Shown: positions 53,590-64,000 of the stretch, in pieces | Position numbering within the stretch: the first letter of the stretch is position 1 | Layout of the letters: every line of letters starts with the position of its first letter | NCBI GenBank assembly: GCA_947095585.1 | Contig: OX352763.1 | Coordinates: 49,952,329-50,016,328, forward strand | Length of the DNA stretch: 64,000 bases | DNA from: Nephrocerus scutellatus | Lineage: Eukaryota > Arthropoda > Insecta > Diptera > Pipunculidae | Direction: 5' to 3' | Notes under the pieces: generated by a model | Seen by the model: only the letters and a program-made list of their open reading frames with translations | Told to the model about the DNA's origin: nothing | Database searches by the model: none | Program-made: the position numbers and the translations under genes

Positions 53590-54853
53590 GGGTGACTGAC
53601 ACGAAATGTTACCAAAAAAAATGCCACAGATTTTTATTTTTTTATAAATTTTATTGAATCAAAGTAAAAAATGTTCACAAATATTTCAATTTTCGAATTG
53701 CATTATCAGTTTTCGATTTGGCCACCCTTAGTCGCGATTATGGCCTTCAAGCGGCCGGAAAAGCTATTGCATGCAGCACGAAAGTGGCTCTGCGGTATTT
53801 TGACCCATTCCCGGCGAAGCGCTTGCTTGAGATGTTCAACACTTTGGTATTTTTTTTTCCCAACCTTGCTCTTCAAAATACCCGAAACCGAGAAATCTAG
53901 CGGATTTGCATCCGGGGAATTTGGTGGCCAATGGACAGTTCCAATTATCCGCGGAACGTTGTTTCTCAGCCAATCTTGATTGACGCGCGCTTTATGACTC
54001 GGCGCCGAGTCCTGTTAAAATGTCTATGCTCTGCGACCGAAATGCTTTTGTGCCCAAGGCTTCAACGCTCCCTCCAACACATGATCCCGATAAATTTGAG
54101 CATTTATCTTGATTCCACGGTCCAAAAAAACGAGCGGTGAACGGCTATCGGCCGTTACGGCGGCCCAAACAATCACCATCGGCCGCGCTTGGTTTCGAGT
54201 GGCAATCCGTTGGTCCAAATTTTCAGTAGAACGGCCGGACAAGTAAATCTCGTCGTTTTGCTTGTTCACATATTGCTCAATAACGAACGGTGACTCATCG
54301 GAGAAAACGGTGGAAAACGGAAATTCGGCAAATCGCCACTTTCGTGCGTAACAACTCCTTTGCTCTTTCCACTCTAACTTTTTTTTGAGCATCGGTAAGA
54401 CCATGTGTTTTTTGGAATTTCAAGGCCTTTAGTCCAAGATGATCTCTCAATATGTGCTGCATCCGTTCGAGAGAAATGTTCGCCTCACGAGCTATTTTTC
54501 TGCCGCTACAGCGCGAATTCCGAGCCAATTTGGCCTTCACTATGGCGTTTTTCAATGCTGCCAGTATCGTTATAACGATTTATGGTGCGATACACAAAAA
54601 TTTTTTCACACGAAGATGTTTTAACTGGTTAACAATCTGCGGCTGTGGTTTTCCAGCAAAATATAGAGCAATCACACTATTACGCTTGAATTCCATTGCG
54701 GATAACTTTTTTCTGAATATTTTCCACTAAAATGCTTTTGTACGCTTGTAAACAATGGAATGAACTATCATGAGTGTAAATTTGAGCGCTCTGTCATCAC
54801 TGGTTTGACAGCAATGATAGTCTGAAATTGATAACACTTCGTGTCAGTCACCC
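53590..54853 (-). mobile_element. Tc1/mariner element inserted in the Tigger element
   Basis: Inverted ends GGGTGACTGACACGAAATGT (53590) and, reversed, GGGTGACTGACACGAAGTGT (ending 54853) delimit ~1.26 kb. The transposase is on the minus strand in broken frames: an N-terminal helix-turn-helix (KNAIVKAKLARNSRCSGRKIA; 54555-54350), VFSDESPF with the first catalytic Asp (near 54305), VWAAVTADSRSPLVFLD, DSAPSHKA with the second (near 54010) and SPDANPLDFSVFGILKSKV with the third (near 53900). The DDxD pattern suggests a mariner/maT-type lineage. Part of it (from 54613) recurs at 59221-59461. Confidence 0.85.
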
Positions 54854-54871
54854 GGTACATACATGGTTTTG

Positions 54872-56454
54872 CAATTCGTACAGCGTGTTTCTAGATTCAA
54901 AATGCCGCCAAGAAAATCAATAGTGGATCTGTCTTTAAGTAAGAAAGACGAAATTTCGAAAGAAATTGAAAATGGGAACATCTCAAAGGACTTTGGTAGA
55001 AAAATTTGGAATTTCCAAATCAACTGTTGGCAACATCAAAGCTCAAATGAAAACAATTTTAGACACAACGAGGGTAATGTTTCCAATCAGAGAAAACGTA
55101 AATTAAGAACAACTCCTTTCGAGGATATAAACCTTGGGGTTCATTCATTTTTCAAAAAATGCCGATCAAAAAAAACTCCTGTTAGTGGTCCATTGCTACA
55201 AGAAAAAGCAAATCAGCTAGCAGATGAGCTAAAAATTGGAAACTTTCACACGAGCAACGGGTGGTTGGAATCTTTTCGAAAGAGAAACAACATCCAATTC
55301 TGAGTACTGTGTGGCGAAGGTGCTAATGTCGACGATTAGGCGGCAACCAGATGGAATAATCAGTTGCCCCAGCTTTTAAAAGATTTCCCGCCATAAGACC
55401 AGTTTAATGCAAATGAAACAGAAATGTTTTATCACCAGCTTCCAACAAAAAGTGTAGTTGCTCAAGCTGAAAAATGAAAAAGGGGTAAGATGGCAAAGGA
55501 AAGGCTGAGCGTTCTTTTTGTTGTAGTGCAATAGGTGAAAAATTAAAGCCACTTATTATTGGAAATGCTGCCAGACCAAGAGTTTTTTGCCAAAATAAAA
55601 TCGATCTTAATAATTTTATGGTAACATGGGCACAGAATAAAAAATCTTGGATGACAACTATAATTTTCAATGATTGGCTTTCTGCTGTAGATCGTCAAAT
55701 GAGGCAGCAAAAAAGACGTATCATAATCTTGACAATGCAACAAGCCACGCATCTCTTGCAGAATATTCCAACATTGTCATTAAGTTTCTAGCTCTCAACC
55801 TCACATCTGAGATTCAACCCTTAGAACAGGGTATCATACAGAATATAAAAACTTGATACCGATCCAGAATGCTCCTATCTCTCTTATCGATAAATGACTA
55901 GTGCGCATCAGGAACTGCATTTTCTAAGTCAGTAAATGTGTTGGACGCTATAAAGTGGATAGAGACTGCATGGAATTAAGTCGAAACATTAACAATTAGG
56001 ACATGCTCTCATCGTACTGGATTTCCAGTTGATGTAGACCTTGAAGGACCTTCCGAACATATTCAGATATCCAAAAGTATTGCAAGTCTACCAGAAAATA
56101 TTTGCATTGATTTGGTATCGCCAGATCTGGTTACGAAAGCATATGAGGGTTGGTTGTTCACGAGATTCTGGCCGATTCACAAAGTGGATAATGGAGCAGG
56201 TGCTACAAGAATTTCGGACTGCGGATACTATAGACCTAAGAGAAGAATCTGAAGAAAATGAAGAAGACGACGTGCACTACCAAACCATGACATCAGATTA
56301 TACCCTAAATAATGGTGATCAGCAAGTTTTATACGCCTCAACCAATCAGCCAAATCTCATCTTAGAAATTCTTACATTAAAAACGATCATTGAAGAACAC
56401 AAGCGCAAATCTAAGATCTTGAAGCAAACAAGTTTAAATAGGTATATTTTGTAA
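54872..56454 (+). pseudogene. Tigger/pogo transposase pseudogene
   Basis: It begins FVQRVSRFKMPPRKSIVDLSLSKKDEI and, after a frameshift in the CENP-B-type N-terminal helix-turn-helix (other frame: LVEKFGISKSTVGNIKAQMK), has the second DNA-binding domain PVSGPLLQEKANQLADELK and GWLESFRKRNNI (near 55180-55300). The DDE region is scattered over frames with many stops: NANETEMFYHQLPTKS, DNATSHASLAEYSNI-type (second catalytic Asp in DNA.SH) and LTSEIQPLEQGIIQNIKT (Q-P-L-D/E-Q-G-I-I). An acidic C-terminus reads EESEENEEDDVHY. A near-identical copy is at 59480-61062. Confidence 0.85.
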
Positions 56455-56857
56455 CATAACTTTGTTTTGTTTTTAATGTTCTTGTATGCACCTATGTACA
56501 TATTATCCTTTTTTTTACAATGCACATTACGCATGTATGTACTTAATTTATTTATTTTTTGTCCTTTAATATTATGTTTCTGGATTGTTTGTTCGTTCGA
56601 TAAATTAATAAATTTGATTTATTATTCTTGTTTATGCATAATAATCTTGAATTTCACTTTCACTGTGAAAAAAATACAAATCTTATAATTTGGCCACCCG
56701 AATAACTTGGCCAAAAGTACCTGCACCGCAACTGGCCAACGTAGCCAAGTTTCACTGTATGTAGTCTTAAAACGGAAAACTCAAGACTCAAAGAAGACAA
56801 GAATATAAATGAAAATGAAAATACGTCAAAGGAATGCAAACAAAAGAAGTTGACTTA

Positions 56858-57180
56858 AAGCAACGAAGAATAGAAATAATAAAAAAAACGCCAAAGGAAA
56901 GGAAACAAAATGATGTTGAATTGAATTAGCCAAAGAAATAGATTCGAAGAAAGGAAGCCCAAGCAAGAAAAGGAAAACTTTGGCTTCACCAGAATTATCG
57001 CCACAAAAACCGATAAACCGTCGTCCCCACCCACACTCAATTATAATAACAAATATTGTTAGCTACCAGCACCTATATTCGTTATTAAAGAAGAATATTG
57101 AACGGGATTTTATATTAAAATTAACCAAACAAAACACCAGCGGTCAGCCATCAGCAGAATAGAGGGAATAACACAGAATG
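56858..57180 (+). pseudogene. Jockey-2 ORF1, N-terminal part (copy 1)
   Basis: A Lys-rich start, then KEIDSKKGSPSKKRKTLASPELSPQKPINRRPHPHSIIITNI and LYSLLKKNIERDFILKLTKQN. This matches the conserved start of Jockey ORF1 domains (P.PPPIIV..V.....L...L.......Y.LK.T). The RTE insertion follows. The duplicate is 61466-61788. Confidence 0.7.
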
Positions 57181-57182
57181 CT

Positions 57183-58300
57183 CTAGAATTGCAGGGGGCC
57201 GTAACTATCTCTGACTGGTGGAAGTACGATCAAACCTGCACGTGGTGGCCGCCGGTAATTTTCCTTCAATCCACAGTTGCGTACCGAGCAATGCAGCATA
57301 GAACGCGGGCAAGCAAAGATGAATATAAAGAGCTCAGAAGATATGAAATAACAGTTTACCGGCGAAAGAAAGCAGCCTGGGAGAAGAATTTCGTCCGTGA
57401 ACTGGAACAGTACAGAGAGCAAGGACCGCAACAGGCGTAGAAGTTCTACCAAAGAGTCCGCGGTATGACGTAATATACACCACGTTGCACATACTGCAAA
57501 GACAAAGAGGGTAATCTGATCACCGATCTTAAAGGCATCTTTGAGCGATGGGAAGAGCACTTTCATAGCCAGCTAACTAAGGAGTTGGCGGCTCCACCAA
57601 GACGAGGTGATAAATCGGCTCAAAAATAATAAGGCCCCGGGATCAGATGGGATCCCAGCAGAACTGATAAAAATAGGAGGCCCACATTACACCAAGCAAT
57701 TTTTGACATAATAGTGTAAGTGTGGGAGGAAGAAGCGACGGCAGAAGACTGGCGAAGAGGCATCCTGTGCCCCATACAAAGAGAAGGAGATATCACAAAA
57801 TGCAGCAATTATCATGGTATAACGTTGTTGAGTACCGCGTATAAAATGTTCTCCTCTATCCTTCAAGACAGAATAGCCTCATACGCTAAAGTCATCATTG
57901 GTCTATACCAGTGTGACTTCATCCCAGGCAAATCAACAACTGATCAGATTACACCCTTAGGCAGGTGATGGAAAAATGTCTAGAGTTTCAAAACTCACTA
58001 CACCATATTTTATAGACCTTATAGCCGCCTATGATAGAATAGCCAGAGTTGAAATTTTTGAAACCATGAGAGAATTCGACATCCCAAATAAACTAACACG
58101 ATGGTGGCCACGTCTGCGACTAGAAGATCCAACATTGGTCCCGCAATTAAAATAGTGGAGCGCGAATTTGAGGTAGTGCAATCCTTTAACTATATAACTA
58201 TAACAGGGTCAACTGTAGCAGCCGATAACAGCATAAAAGGAGTCGAATATCTTCAGGCATTCATACGAAGATGAACAATCAAGGCCAATTTAAGTCATGC
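57183..58300 (+). mobile_element. RTE-clade fragment nested in Jockey-2 ORF1 (copy 1)
   Basis: It encodes, with several stops, a linker (EYKELRRYEITVYRRKKAAWEKNF, FERWEEHFHSQL) and RT blocks: KAPGSDGIPAEL-like, WRRGILCPIQREGDITKCSNYHGITLLSTAYKMFSSIL and YQCDFIPGKSTTDQI, then SFNYITI...STVAADNSIK near the end. NYRGI.LL..AYK and YQCGF..G.ST.DQI are RTE/BovB-type signatures. The catalytic palm (FADD) is deleted. The duplicate is 61791-62914, where the frame after DQI stays open slightly longer. Confidence 0.8.
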
Positions 58301-58800
58301 TTATGAATCTTCGCATTCGTGAGAACCAAAGCTTATCGTTGCAGATATACAACAATAAGGTTTAAAAGCTATAAGTGCTGTTACTAAGCTAAAATGGAAC
58401 AATAAGGTACCTTTCAATATGTTTCTCTTAACTTTCGACGCGACAGAGGATATAAACAAAATATATGAAACTACAAAAGTTCATTTGTAAAATTAAACCC
58501 ATCAAAGCTCTAAACTAATACCGCAATGAAAAAACTGCCAATCCTCTATTGGTCACAAAAAAGCCGAATGCACGAAGACCTCAGAACAACTACCTAAGTG
58601 TTGCAGTTGTAACCAAGAACATCCAGCTAAGTATCGTCGTTGCTCTTCCACAAAAACTGAAAAATGGTTTAGTAAATAAAAAGTCCAAGGAAAGTAATCT
58701 GTCGATCGTCACAAGAGAATCTAATAATACACCAAGTATAAATACATACCAAGCTATGCACAAGTAACACAAAGTTTTAGTAATCCAAATGTACACAGGG
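58301..58800 (+). pseudogene. Jockey-2 ORF1, C-terminal part (copy 1)
   Basis: GLKAISAVTKLKWNNKVPFNMFLLTFDATEDINKIYE is the RRM-like middle domain. It is followed by zinc knuckles in another frame, NCQSSIGHKKAECTK and CCSCNQEHPAKYRRC. The duplicate is 62915-63415. Confidence 0.75.
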
Positions 58801-58899
58801 CAACTGCAGAAAACCAATAATTATCACAAATTTTACAAAAGCTTGATAAACAAGAGCAACTTATTTTTTCATTTCAAAAATGATTCGATAGCTTTGATA

Positions 58900-59220
58900 T
58901 GTATCTACAGGAAAAAAAAGGTACCCAAAATAGTTTCAATGGTTAAGTCACTGAAGATAATGCTATGGAACGCTGAAGATAGTGTTAGAAATTAAAAAAA
59001 TAGATGTGTGCATGATATCGGAATCACACTTCACAAACTTATCGTTTAATAAATTTAAGAACTATAATGTATATTACACAAATCATCCCTACAACAATGC
59101 ACCACGTGGCGGTAGTGCGATAATAGTCAAACGATGTATAGATCATTACGAAGAGGAATAATTTTGCACTGCTGAATTGCAAGCAACACCAATAAACATC
59201 AGAACTGAGAAACACATATT
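58900..59220 (+). pseudogene. Jockey-2 ORF2 endonuclease, N-terminal part (copy 1)
   Basis: LKIMLWNAEDS starts the endonuclease. After a frameshift come ISESHFTNLSFNKFKNYNVYY and PRGGSAIIVKRCIDHYEEE, typical Jockey endonuclease blocks, with the catalytic Glu in SESHFT. It is cut at 59220 by the tandem duplication boundary. Confidence 0.8.
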
Positions 59221-59461
59221 AAGATGTTTTAACTGGTTAACAATCTGCGGCTGTGGTTTTCCAGCAAAATATAGAGCAATCACACTATTACGCTTGAATT
59301 CCATTGCGGATAACTTTTTTCTGAATATTTTCCACTAAAATGCTTTTGTACGCTTGTAAACAATGGAATGAACTATCATGAGTGTAAATTTGAGCGCTCT
59401 GTCATCACTGGTTTGACAGCAATGATAGTCTGAAATTGATAACACTTCGTGTCAGTCACCC
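59221..59461 (-). mobile_element. Mariner fragment at the duplication junction
   Basis: It matches 54613-54853, the 5' end of the minus-strand mariner including its right inverted end GTGTCAGTCACCC. It lacks the rest of the element because the duplicated unit begins here. Confidence 0.9.
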
Positions 59462-61365
59462 GGTACATACATGGTTTTGCAATTCGTACAGCGTGTTTCT
59501 AGATTCAAAATGCCGCCAAGAAAATCAATAGTGGATCTGTCTTTAAGTAAGAAAGACGAAATTTCGAAAGAAATTGAAAATGGGAACATCTCAAAGGACT
59601 TTGGTAGAAAAATTTGGAATTTCCAAATCAACTGTTGGCAACATCAAAGCTCAAATGAAAACAATTTTAGACACAACGAGGGTAATGTTTCCAATCAGAG
59701 AAAACGTAAATTAAGAACAACTCCTTTCGAGGATATAAACCTTGGGGTTCATTCATTTTTCAAAAAATGCCGATCAAAAAAAACTCCTGTTAGTGGTCCA
59801 TTGCTACAAGAAAAAGCAAATCAGCTAGCAGATGAGCTAAAAATTGGAAACTTTCACACGAGCAACGGGTGGTTGGAATCTTTTCGAAAGAGAAACAACA
59901 TCCAATTCTGAGTACTGTGTGGCGAAGGTGCTAATGTCGACGATTAGGCGGAAACCAGATGGAATAATCAGTTGCCCCAGCTTTTAAAAGATTTCCCGCC
60001 ATAAGACCAGTTTAATGCAAATGAAACAGAAATGTTTTATCACCAGCTTCCAACAAAAAGTGTAGTTGCTCAAGCTGAAAAATGAAAAAGGGGTAAGATG
60101 GCAAAGGAAAGGCTGAGCGTTCTTTTTGTTGTAGTGCAATAGGTGAAAAATTAAAGCCACTTATTATTGGAAATGCTGCCAGACCAAGAGTTTTTTGCCA
60201 AAATAAAATCGATCTTAATAATTTTATGGTAACATGGGCACAGAATAAAAAATCTTGGATGACAACTATAATTTTCAATGATTGGCTTTCTGCTGTAGAT
60301 CGTCAAATGAGGCAGCAAAAAAGACGTATCATAATCTTGACAATGCAACAAGCCACGCATCTCTTGCAGAATATTCCAACATTGTCATTAAGTTTCTAGC
60401 TCTCAACCTCACATCTGAGATTCAACCCTTAGAACAGGGTATCATACAGAATATAAAAACTTGATACCGATCCAGAATGCTCCTATCTCTCTTATCGATA
60501 AATGACTAGTGCGCATCAGGAACTGCATTTTCTAAGTCAGTAAATGTGTTGGACGCTATAAAGTGGATAGAGACTGCATGGAATTAAGTCGAAACATTAA
60601 CAATTAGGACATGCTCTCATCGTACTGGATTTCCAGTTGATGTAGACCTTGAAGGACCTTCCGAACATATTCAGATATCCAAAAGTATTGCAAGTCTACC
60701 AGAAAATATTTGCATTGATTTGGTATCGCCAGATCTGGTTACGAAAGCATATGAGGGTTGGTTGTTCACGAGATTCTGGCCGATTCACAAAGTGGATAAT
60801 GGAGCAGGTGCTACAAGAATTTCGGACTGCGGATACTATAGACCTAAGAGAAGAATCTGAAGAAAATGAAGAAGACGACGTGCACTACCAAACCATGACA
60901 TCAGATTATACCCTAAATAATGGTGATCAGCAAGTTTTATACGCCTCAACCAATCAGCCAAATCTCATCTTAGAAATTCTTACATTAAAAACGATCATTG
61001 AAGAACACAAGCGCAAATCTAAGATCTTGAAGCAAACAAGTTTAAATAGGTATATTTTGTAACATAACTTTGTTTTGTTTTTAATGTTCTTGTATGCACC
61101 TATGTACATATTATCCTTTTTTTTACAATGCACATTACGCATGTATGTACTTAATTTATTTATTTTTTGTCCTTTAATATTATGTTTCTGGATTGTTTGT
61201 TCGTTCGATAAATTAATAAATTTGATTTATTATTCTTGTTTATGCATAATAATCTTGAATTTCACTTTCACTGTGAAAAAAATACAAATCTTATAATTTG
61301 GCCACCCGAATAACTTGGCCAAAAGTACCTGCACCGCAACTGGCCAACGTAGCCAAGTTTCACTG
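59462..61365 (+). mobile_element. Tigger element right part, copy 2
   Basis: It matches 54854-56757: the whole transposase pseudogene (59480-61062) and the right inverted end. All major stops and the CENP-B-domain frameshift are shared with copy 1, so inactivation came before duplication. There is no left inverted end. Confidence 0.9.
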
Positions 61366-62914
61366 TATGTAGTCTTAAAACGGAAAACTCAAGACTCAAA
61401 GAAGACAAGAATATAAATGAAAATGAAAATACGTCAAAGGAATGCAAACAAAAGAAGTTGACTTAAAGCAACGAAGAATAGAAATAATAAAAAAAACGCC
61501 AAAGGAAAGCAAACAAAATGATGTTGAATTGAATTAGCCAAAGAAATAGATTCGAAGAAAGGAAGCCCAAGCAAGAAAAGGAAAACTTTGGCTTCACCAG
61601 AATTATCGCCACAAAAACCGATAAACCGTCGTCCCCACCCACACTCAATTATAATAACAAATATTGTTAGCTACCAGCACCTATATTCGTTATTAAAGAA
61701 GAATATTGAACGGGATTTTATATTAAAATTAACCAAACAAAACACCAGCGGTCAGCCATCAGCAGAATAGAGGGAATAACACAGAATGCTCTAGAATTGC
61801 AGGGGGCCGTAACTATCTCTGACTGGTGGAAGTACGATCAAACCTGCACGTGGTGGCCGCCGGTAATTTTCCTTCAATCCACAGTTGCGTACCGAGCAAT
61901 GCAGCAATCTCATAGAACGCGGGCAAGCAAAGATGAATATAAAGAGCTCAGAAGATATGAAATAACAGTTTACCGGCGAAAGAAAGCAGCCTGGGAGAAG
62001 AATTTCGTCCGTGAACTGGAACAGTACAGAGAGCAAGGACCGCAACAGGCGTAGAAGTTCTACCAAAGAGTCCGCGGTATGACGTAATATACACCACGTT
62101 GCACATACTGCAAAGACAAAGAGGGTAATCTGATCACCGATCTTAAAGGCATCTTTGAGCGATGGGAAGAGCACTTTCATAGCCAGCTAACTAAGGAGTT
62201 GGCGGCTCCACCAAGACGAGGTGATAAATCGGCTCAAAAATAATAAGGCCCCGGGATCAGATGGGATCCCAGCAGAACTGATAAAAATAGGAGGCCCACA
62301 TTACACCAAGCAATTTTTGACATAATAGTGTAAGTGTGGGAGGAAGAAGCGACGGCAGAAGACTGGCGAAGAGGCATCCTGTGCCCCATACAAAGAGAAG
62401 GAGATATCACAAAATGCAGCAATTATCATGGTATAACGTTGTTGAGTACCGCGTATAAAATGTTCTCCTCTATCCTTCAAGACAGAATAGCCTCATACGC
62501 TAAAGTCATCATTGGTCTATACCAGTGTGACTTCATCCCAGGCAAATCAACAACTGATCAGATTTACACCCTTAGGCAGGTGATGGAAAAATGTCTAGAG
62601 TTTCAAAACTCACTACACCATATTTTATAGACCTTATAGCCGCCTATGATAGAATAGCCAGAGTTGAAATTTTTGAAACCATGAGAGAATTCGACATCCC
62701 AAATAAACTAACACGATGGTGGCCACGTCTGCGACTAGAAGATCCAATATTGGTCCCGCAATTAAAATAGTGGAGCGCGAATTTGAGGTAGTGCAATCCT
62801 TTAACTATATAACTATAACAGGGTCAACTGTAGCAGCCGATAACAGCATAAAAGGAGTCGAATATCTTCAGGCATTCATACGAAGATGAACAATCAAGGC
62901 CAATTTAAGTCATG
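61366..62914 (+). pseudogene. Jockey-2 ORF1 N-terminus with nested RTE, copy 2
   Basis: It duplicates 56758-58300: Jockey ORF1 start (61466-61788), then the RTE RT fragment (61791-62914). The 62334-62630 frame reads through GKSTTDQIYTLRQVMEKCLEF, whereas copy 1 has lost one T and shifts frame, so copy 2 keeps the older state. Confidence 0.85.
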
Positions 62915-64000
62915 CTTATGAATCTTCGCATTCGTGAGAACCAAAGCTTATCGTTGCAGATATACAACAATAAGGTTTAAAAGCTATAAGTGCTGTTACT
63001 AAGCTAAAATGGAACAATAAGGTACCTTTCAATATGTTTCTCTTAACTTTCGACGCGACAGAGGATATAAACAAAATATATGAAACTACAAAAGTTCATT
63101 TGTAAAATTAAACCCATCAAAGCTCTAAACTAATACCGCAATGAAAAAACTGCCAATCCTCTATTGGTCACAAAAAAGCCGAATGCACGAAGACCTCAGA
63201 ACAACTACCTAAGTGTTGCAGTTGTAACCAAGAACATCCAGCTAAGTATCGTCGTTGCTCTTCCACAAAAACTGAAAAATGGTTTAGTAAATAAAAAGTC
63301 CAAGGAAAGTAATCTGTCGATCGTCACAAGAGAATCTAATAATACACCAAGTATAAATACATACCAAGCTATGCACAAGTAACACAAAGTTTTAGTAATC
63401 CAAATGTACACAGGGCAACTGCAGAAAACCAATAATTATCACAAATTTTACAAAAGCTTGATAAACAAGAGCAACTTATTTTTTCATTTCAAAAATGATT
63501 CGATAGCTTTGATATGTATCTACAGGAAAAAAAAGGTACCCAAAATAGTTTCAATGGTTAAGTCACTGAAGATAATGCTATGGAACGCTGAAGATAGTGT
63601 TAGAAATTAAAAAAATAGATGTGTGCATGATATCGGAATCACACTTCACAAACCAATCGTTTAATAAATTTAAGAACTATAATGTATATTACACAAATCA
63701 TCCCTACAACAATGCACCACGTGGCGGTAGTGCGATAATAGTCAAACGATGTATAGATCATTACGAAGAGGAATAATTTTGCACTGCTGAATTGCAAGCA
63801 ACAACAATAAACATCAGAACTGAGAAACACATATTCTCACATAACTCACAGCTAAATATAGTCAACCAAGACATAAAATTAGATCTGAACAATATCAGGC
63901 AATTAATTAATACATAAAAATCAATTTATAAGGGTTGGTGATTTCAATGCGCAGTATACACTTTGGGGATCCCAATTAATAACTACAAAAGGTCGAGAGC
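62915..64000 (+). pseudogene. Jockey-2 ORF1 end and ORF2 endonuclease, copy 2, continuing past the window
   Basis: ORF1 zinc knuckles (to 63415) and the endonuclease start are as in copy 1. Past the duplication boundary at 63835 the native endonuclease continues: VGDFNAQYTLWGSQLITTKGR near 63937-64000, the GDFNA catalytic block of Jockey-clade endonucleases. The window ends inside this domain, so RT should follow to the right. Confidence 0.85.

Larger units (their letters stand above)
53363..56757 (+). mobile_element. Tigger/pogo-type element with TIRs and TA duplication
   Basis: The left end is TA-CAGTAAAACCAGTGAAGTTTG; the right end, reversed, is TA-CAGTGAAACTTGGCTACG. So the CAGTRAAAC-type inverted ends and TA duplication of the pogo/Tigger group are present. 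Without the mariner insertion it is about 2.1 kb. TTGGCCA-type motifs cluster near both ends (53413, 53502, 53555; 56691, 56707, 56733). Its transposase is broken. From 54613 on it is part of the 4.6 kb tandem duplication. Confidence 0.8.
54613..59220. repeat. 4.6 kb tandem duplication, copy 1
   Basis: The unit starts AAGATGTTTTAACTGG inside the mariner transposase and ends CACATATT inside the Jockey-2 endonuclease, where the same AAGATGTTTT follows. It contains part of mariner, the right part of Tigger, and Jockey-2 with its nested RTE. The unit is 4608 bp. Confidence 0.93.
59221..63835. repeat. 4.6 kb tandem duplication, copy 2
   Basis: 4615 bp, nearly identical to copy 1. Differences visible by eye include a 6 bp insertion (CAATCT type) near 61906, C-to-T near 62747 and a small change near 63652. 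After CACATATT the sequence continues as CTCACATAAC, the native Jockey-2 endonuclease, so copy 2 holds the original right junction and copy 1 the original left junction. Confidence 0.93.

Noticed and set aside
57183..57566. Minus-strand 127-codon frame, also at 61791-62180
   Set aside because: It lies opposite the RTE linker and RT start, which have recognisable conserved motifs on the plus strand.
1..64000. CRISPR-like interpretation of the regularly spaced hairpin repeats at 1896-3063
   Set aside because: The repeats are long, the spacers are themselves repeated, there are no cas genes and the DNA is clearly from an animal.

Overview
This window looks like insect genomic DNA made almost entirely of transposable elements (TEs). 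I found no convincing host gene, tRNA, rRNA, operon or CRISPR array. The insect assignment rests on the mix of families: BEL/Pao, Gypsy and Copia LTR elements, a remnant of an errantivirus-type envelope gene, Jockey, LOA/R1-like, CR1-like and RTE non-LTR elements, a Tc1/mariner and a Tigger/pogo element, all on an A+T-rich background. Every TE reading frame is broken by stops, frameshifts or deletions, so nearly all coding calls are pseudogenes. The species cannot be named from the sequence.

Layout. 1-1.6 kb: a truncated Jockey 3' end, unclassified sequence, and the first block of a palindrome-rich ~80 bp tandem repeat. 1.6-3.7 kb: non-coding DNA dominated by about ten serial hairpins with a conserved inner arm and changing, still-pairing outer arms; an RTE fragment with an 11 bp target duplication interrupts it. 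3.7-10.2 kb: BEL-A, a decayed BEL/Pao element followed by an LTR, a gag-bearing deletion derivative and a second LTR; its RT gene carries a 464 bp insertion copied from its own 3' part. 10.2-13.2 kb: two more blocks of the palindromic repeat around an env remnant and its 3' LTR, which holds a second, different hairpin array. 13.2-19.0 kb: BEL-B, a decayed BEL/Pao element with a 3' LTR. 19.0-23.3 kb: LOA/R1-like RT and RNase H pieces, including three tandem 779 bp RNase H units. 16.8-31.0 kb is three tandem copies (6.5, 1.9 and 5.7 kb) of the BEL-B/LOA block. 31.0-33.5 kb: minus-strand CR1-like and LOA-like fragments.

33.5-50.6 kb is a nested stack: a Gypsy element whose integrase is split by a Copia element (5 bp duplication TGGTG), whose RT is split by a full-length-ended Jockey element (14 bp duplication), whose RT is in turn split by a minus-strand CR1-like element with a PHD-finger ORF1. 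50.6-53.4 kb: A/T-rich filler plus a minus-strand non-LTR RT fragment. 53.4-56.8 kb: a Tigger/pogo element with terminal inverted repeats, carrying a mariner insertion. 56.8-59.2 kb: a second Jockey element with an RTE nested in its ORF1. A 4.6 kb segment (54613-59220) is duplicated in tandem to 63835, after which the Jockey endonuclease gene continues off the end of the window.

The genes do not cooperate in a pathway; the window is a stratified record of insertions, deletions and tandem duplications, as expected of pericentromeric heterochromatin or a piRNA cluster. The two hairpin arrays, whose stems co-vary around conserved cores, are the least explained and most interesting structures.
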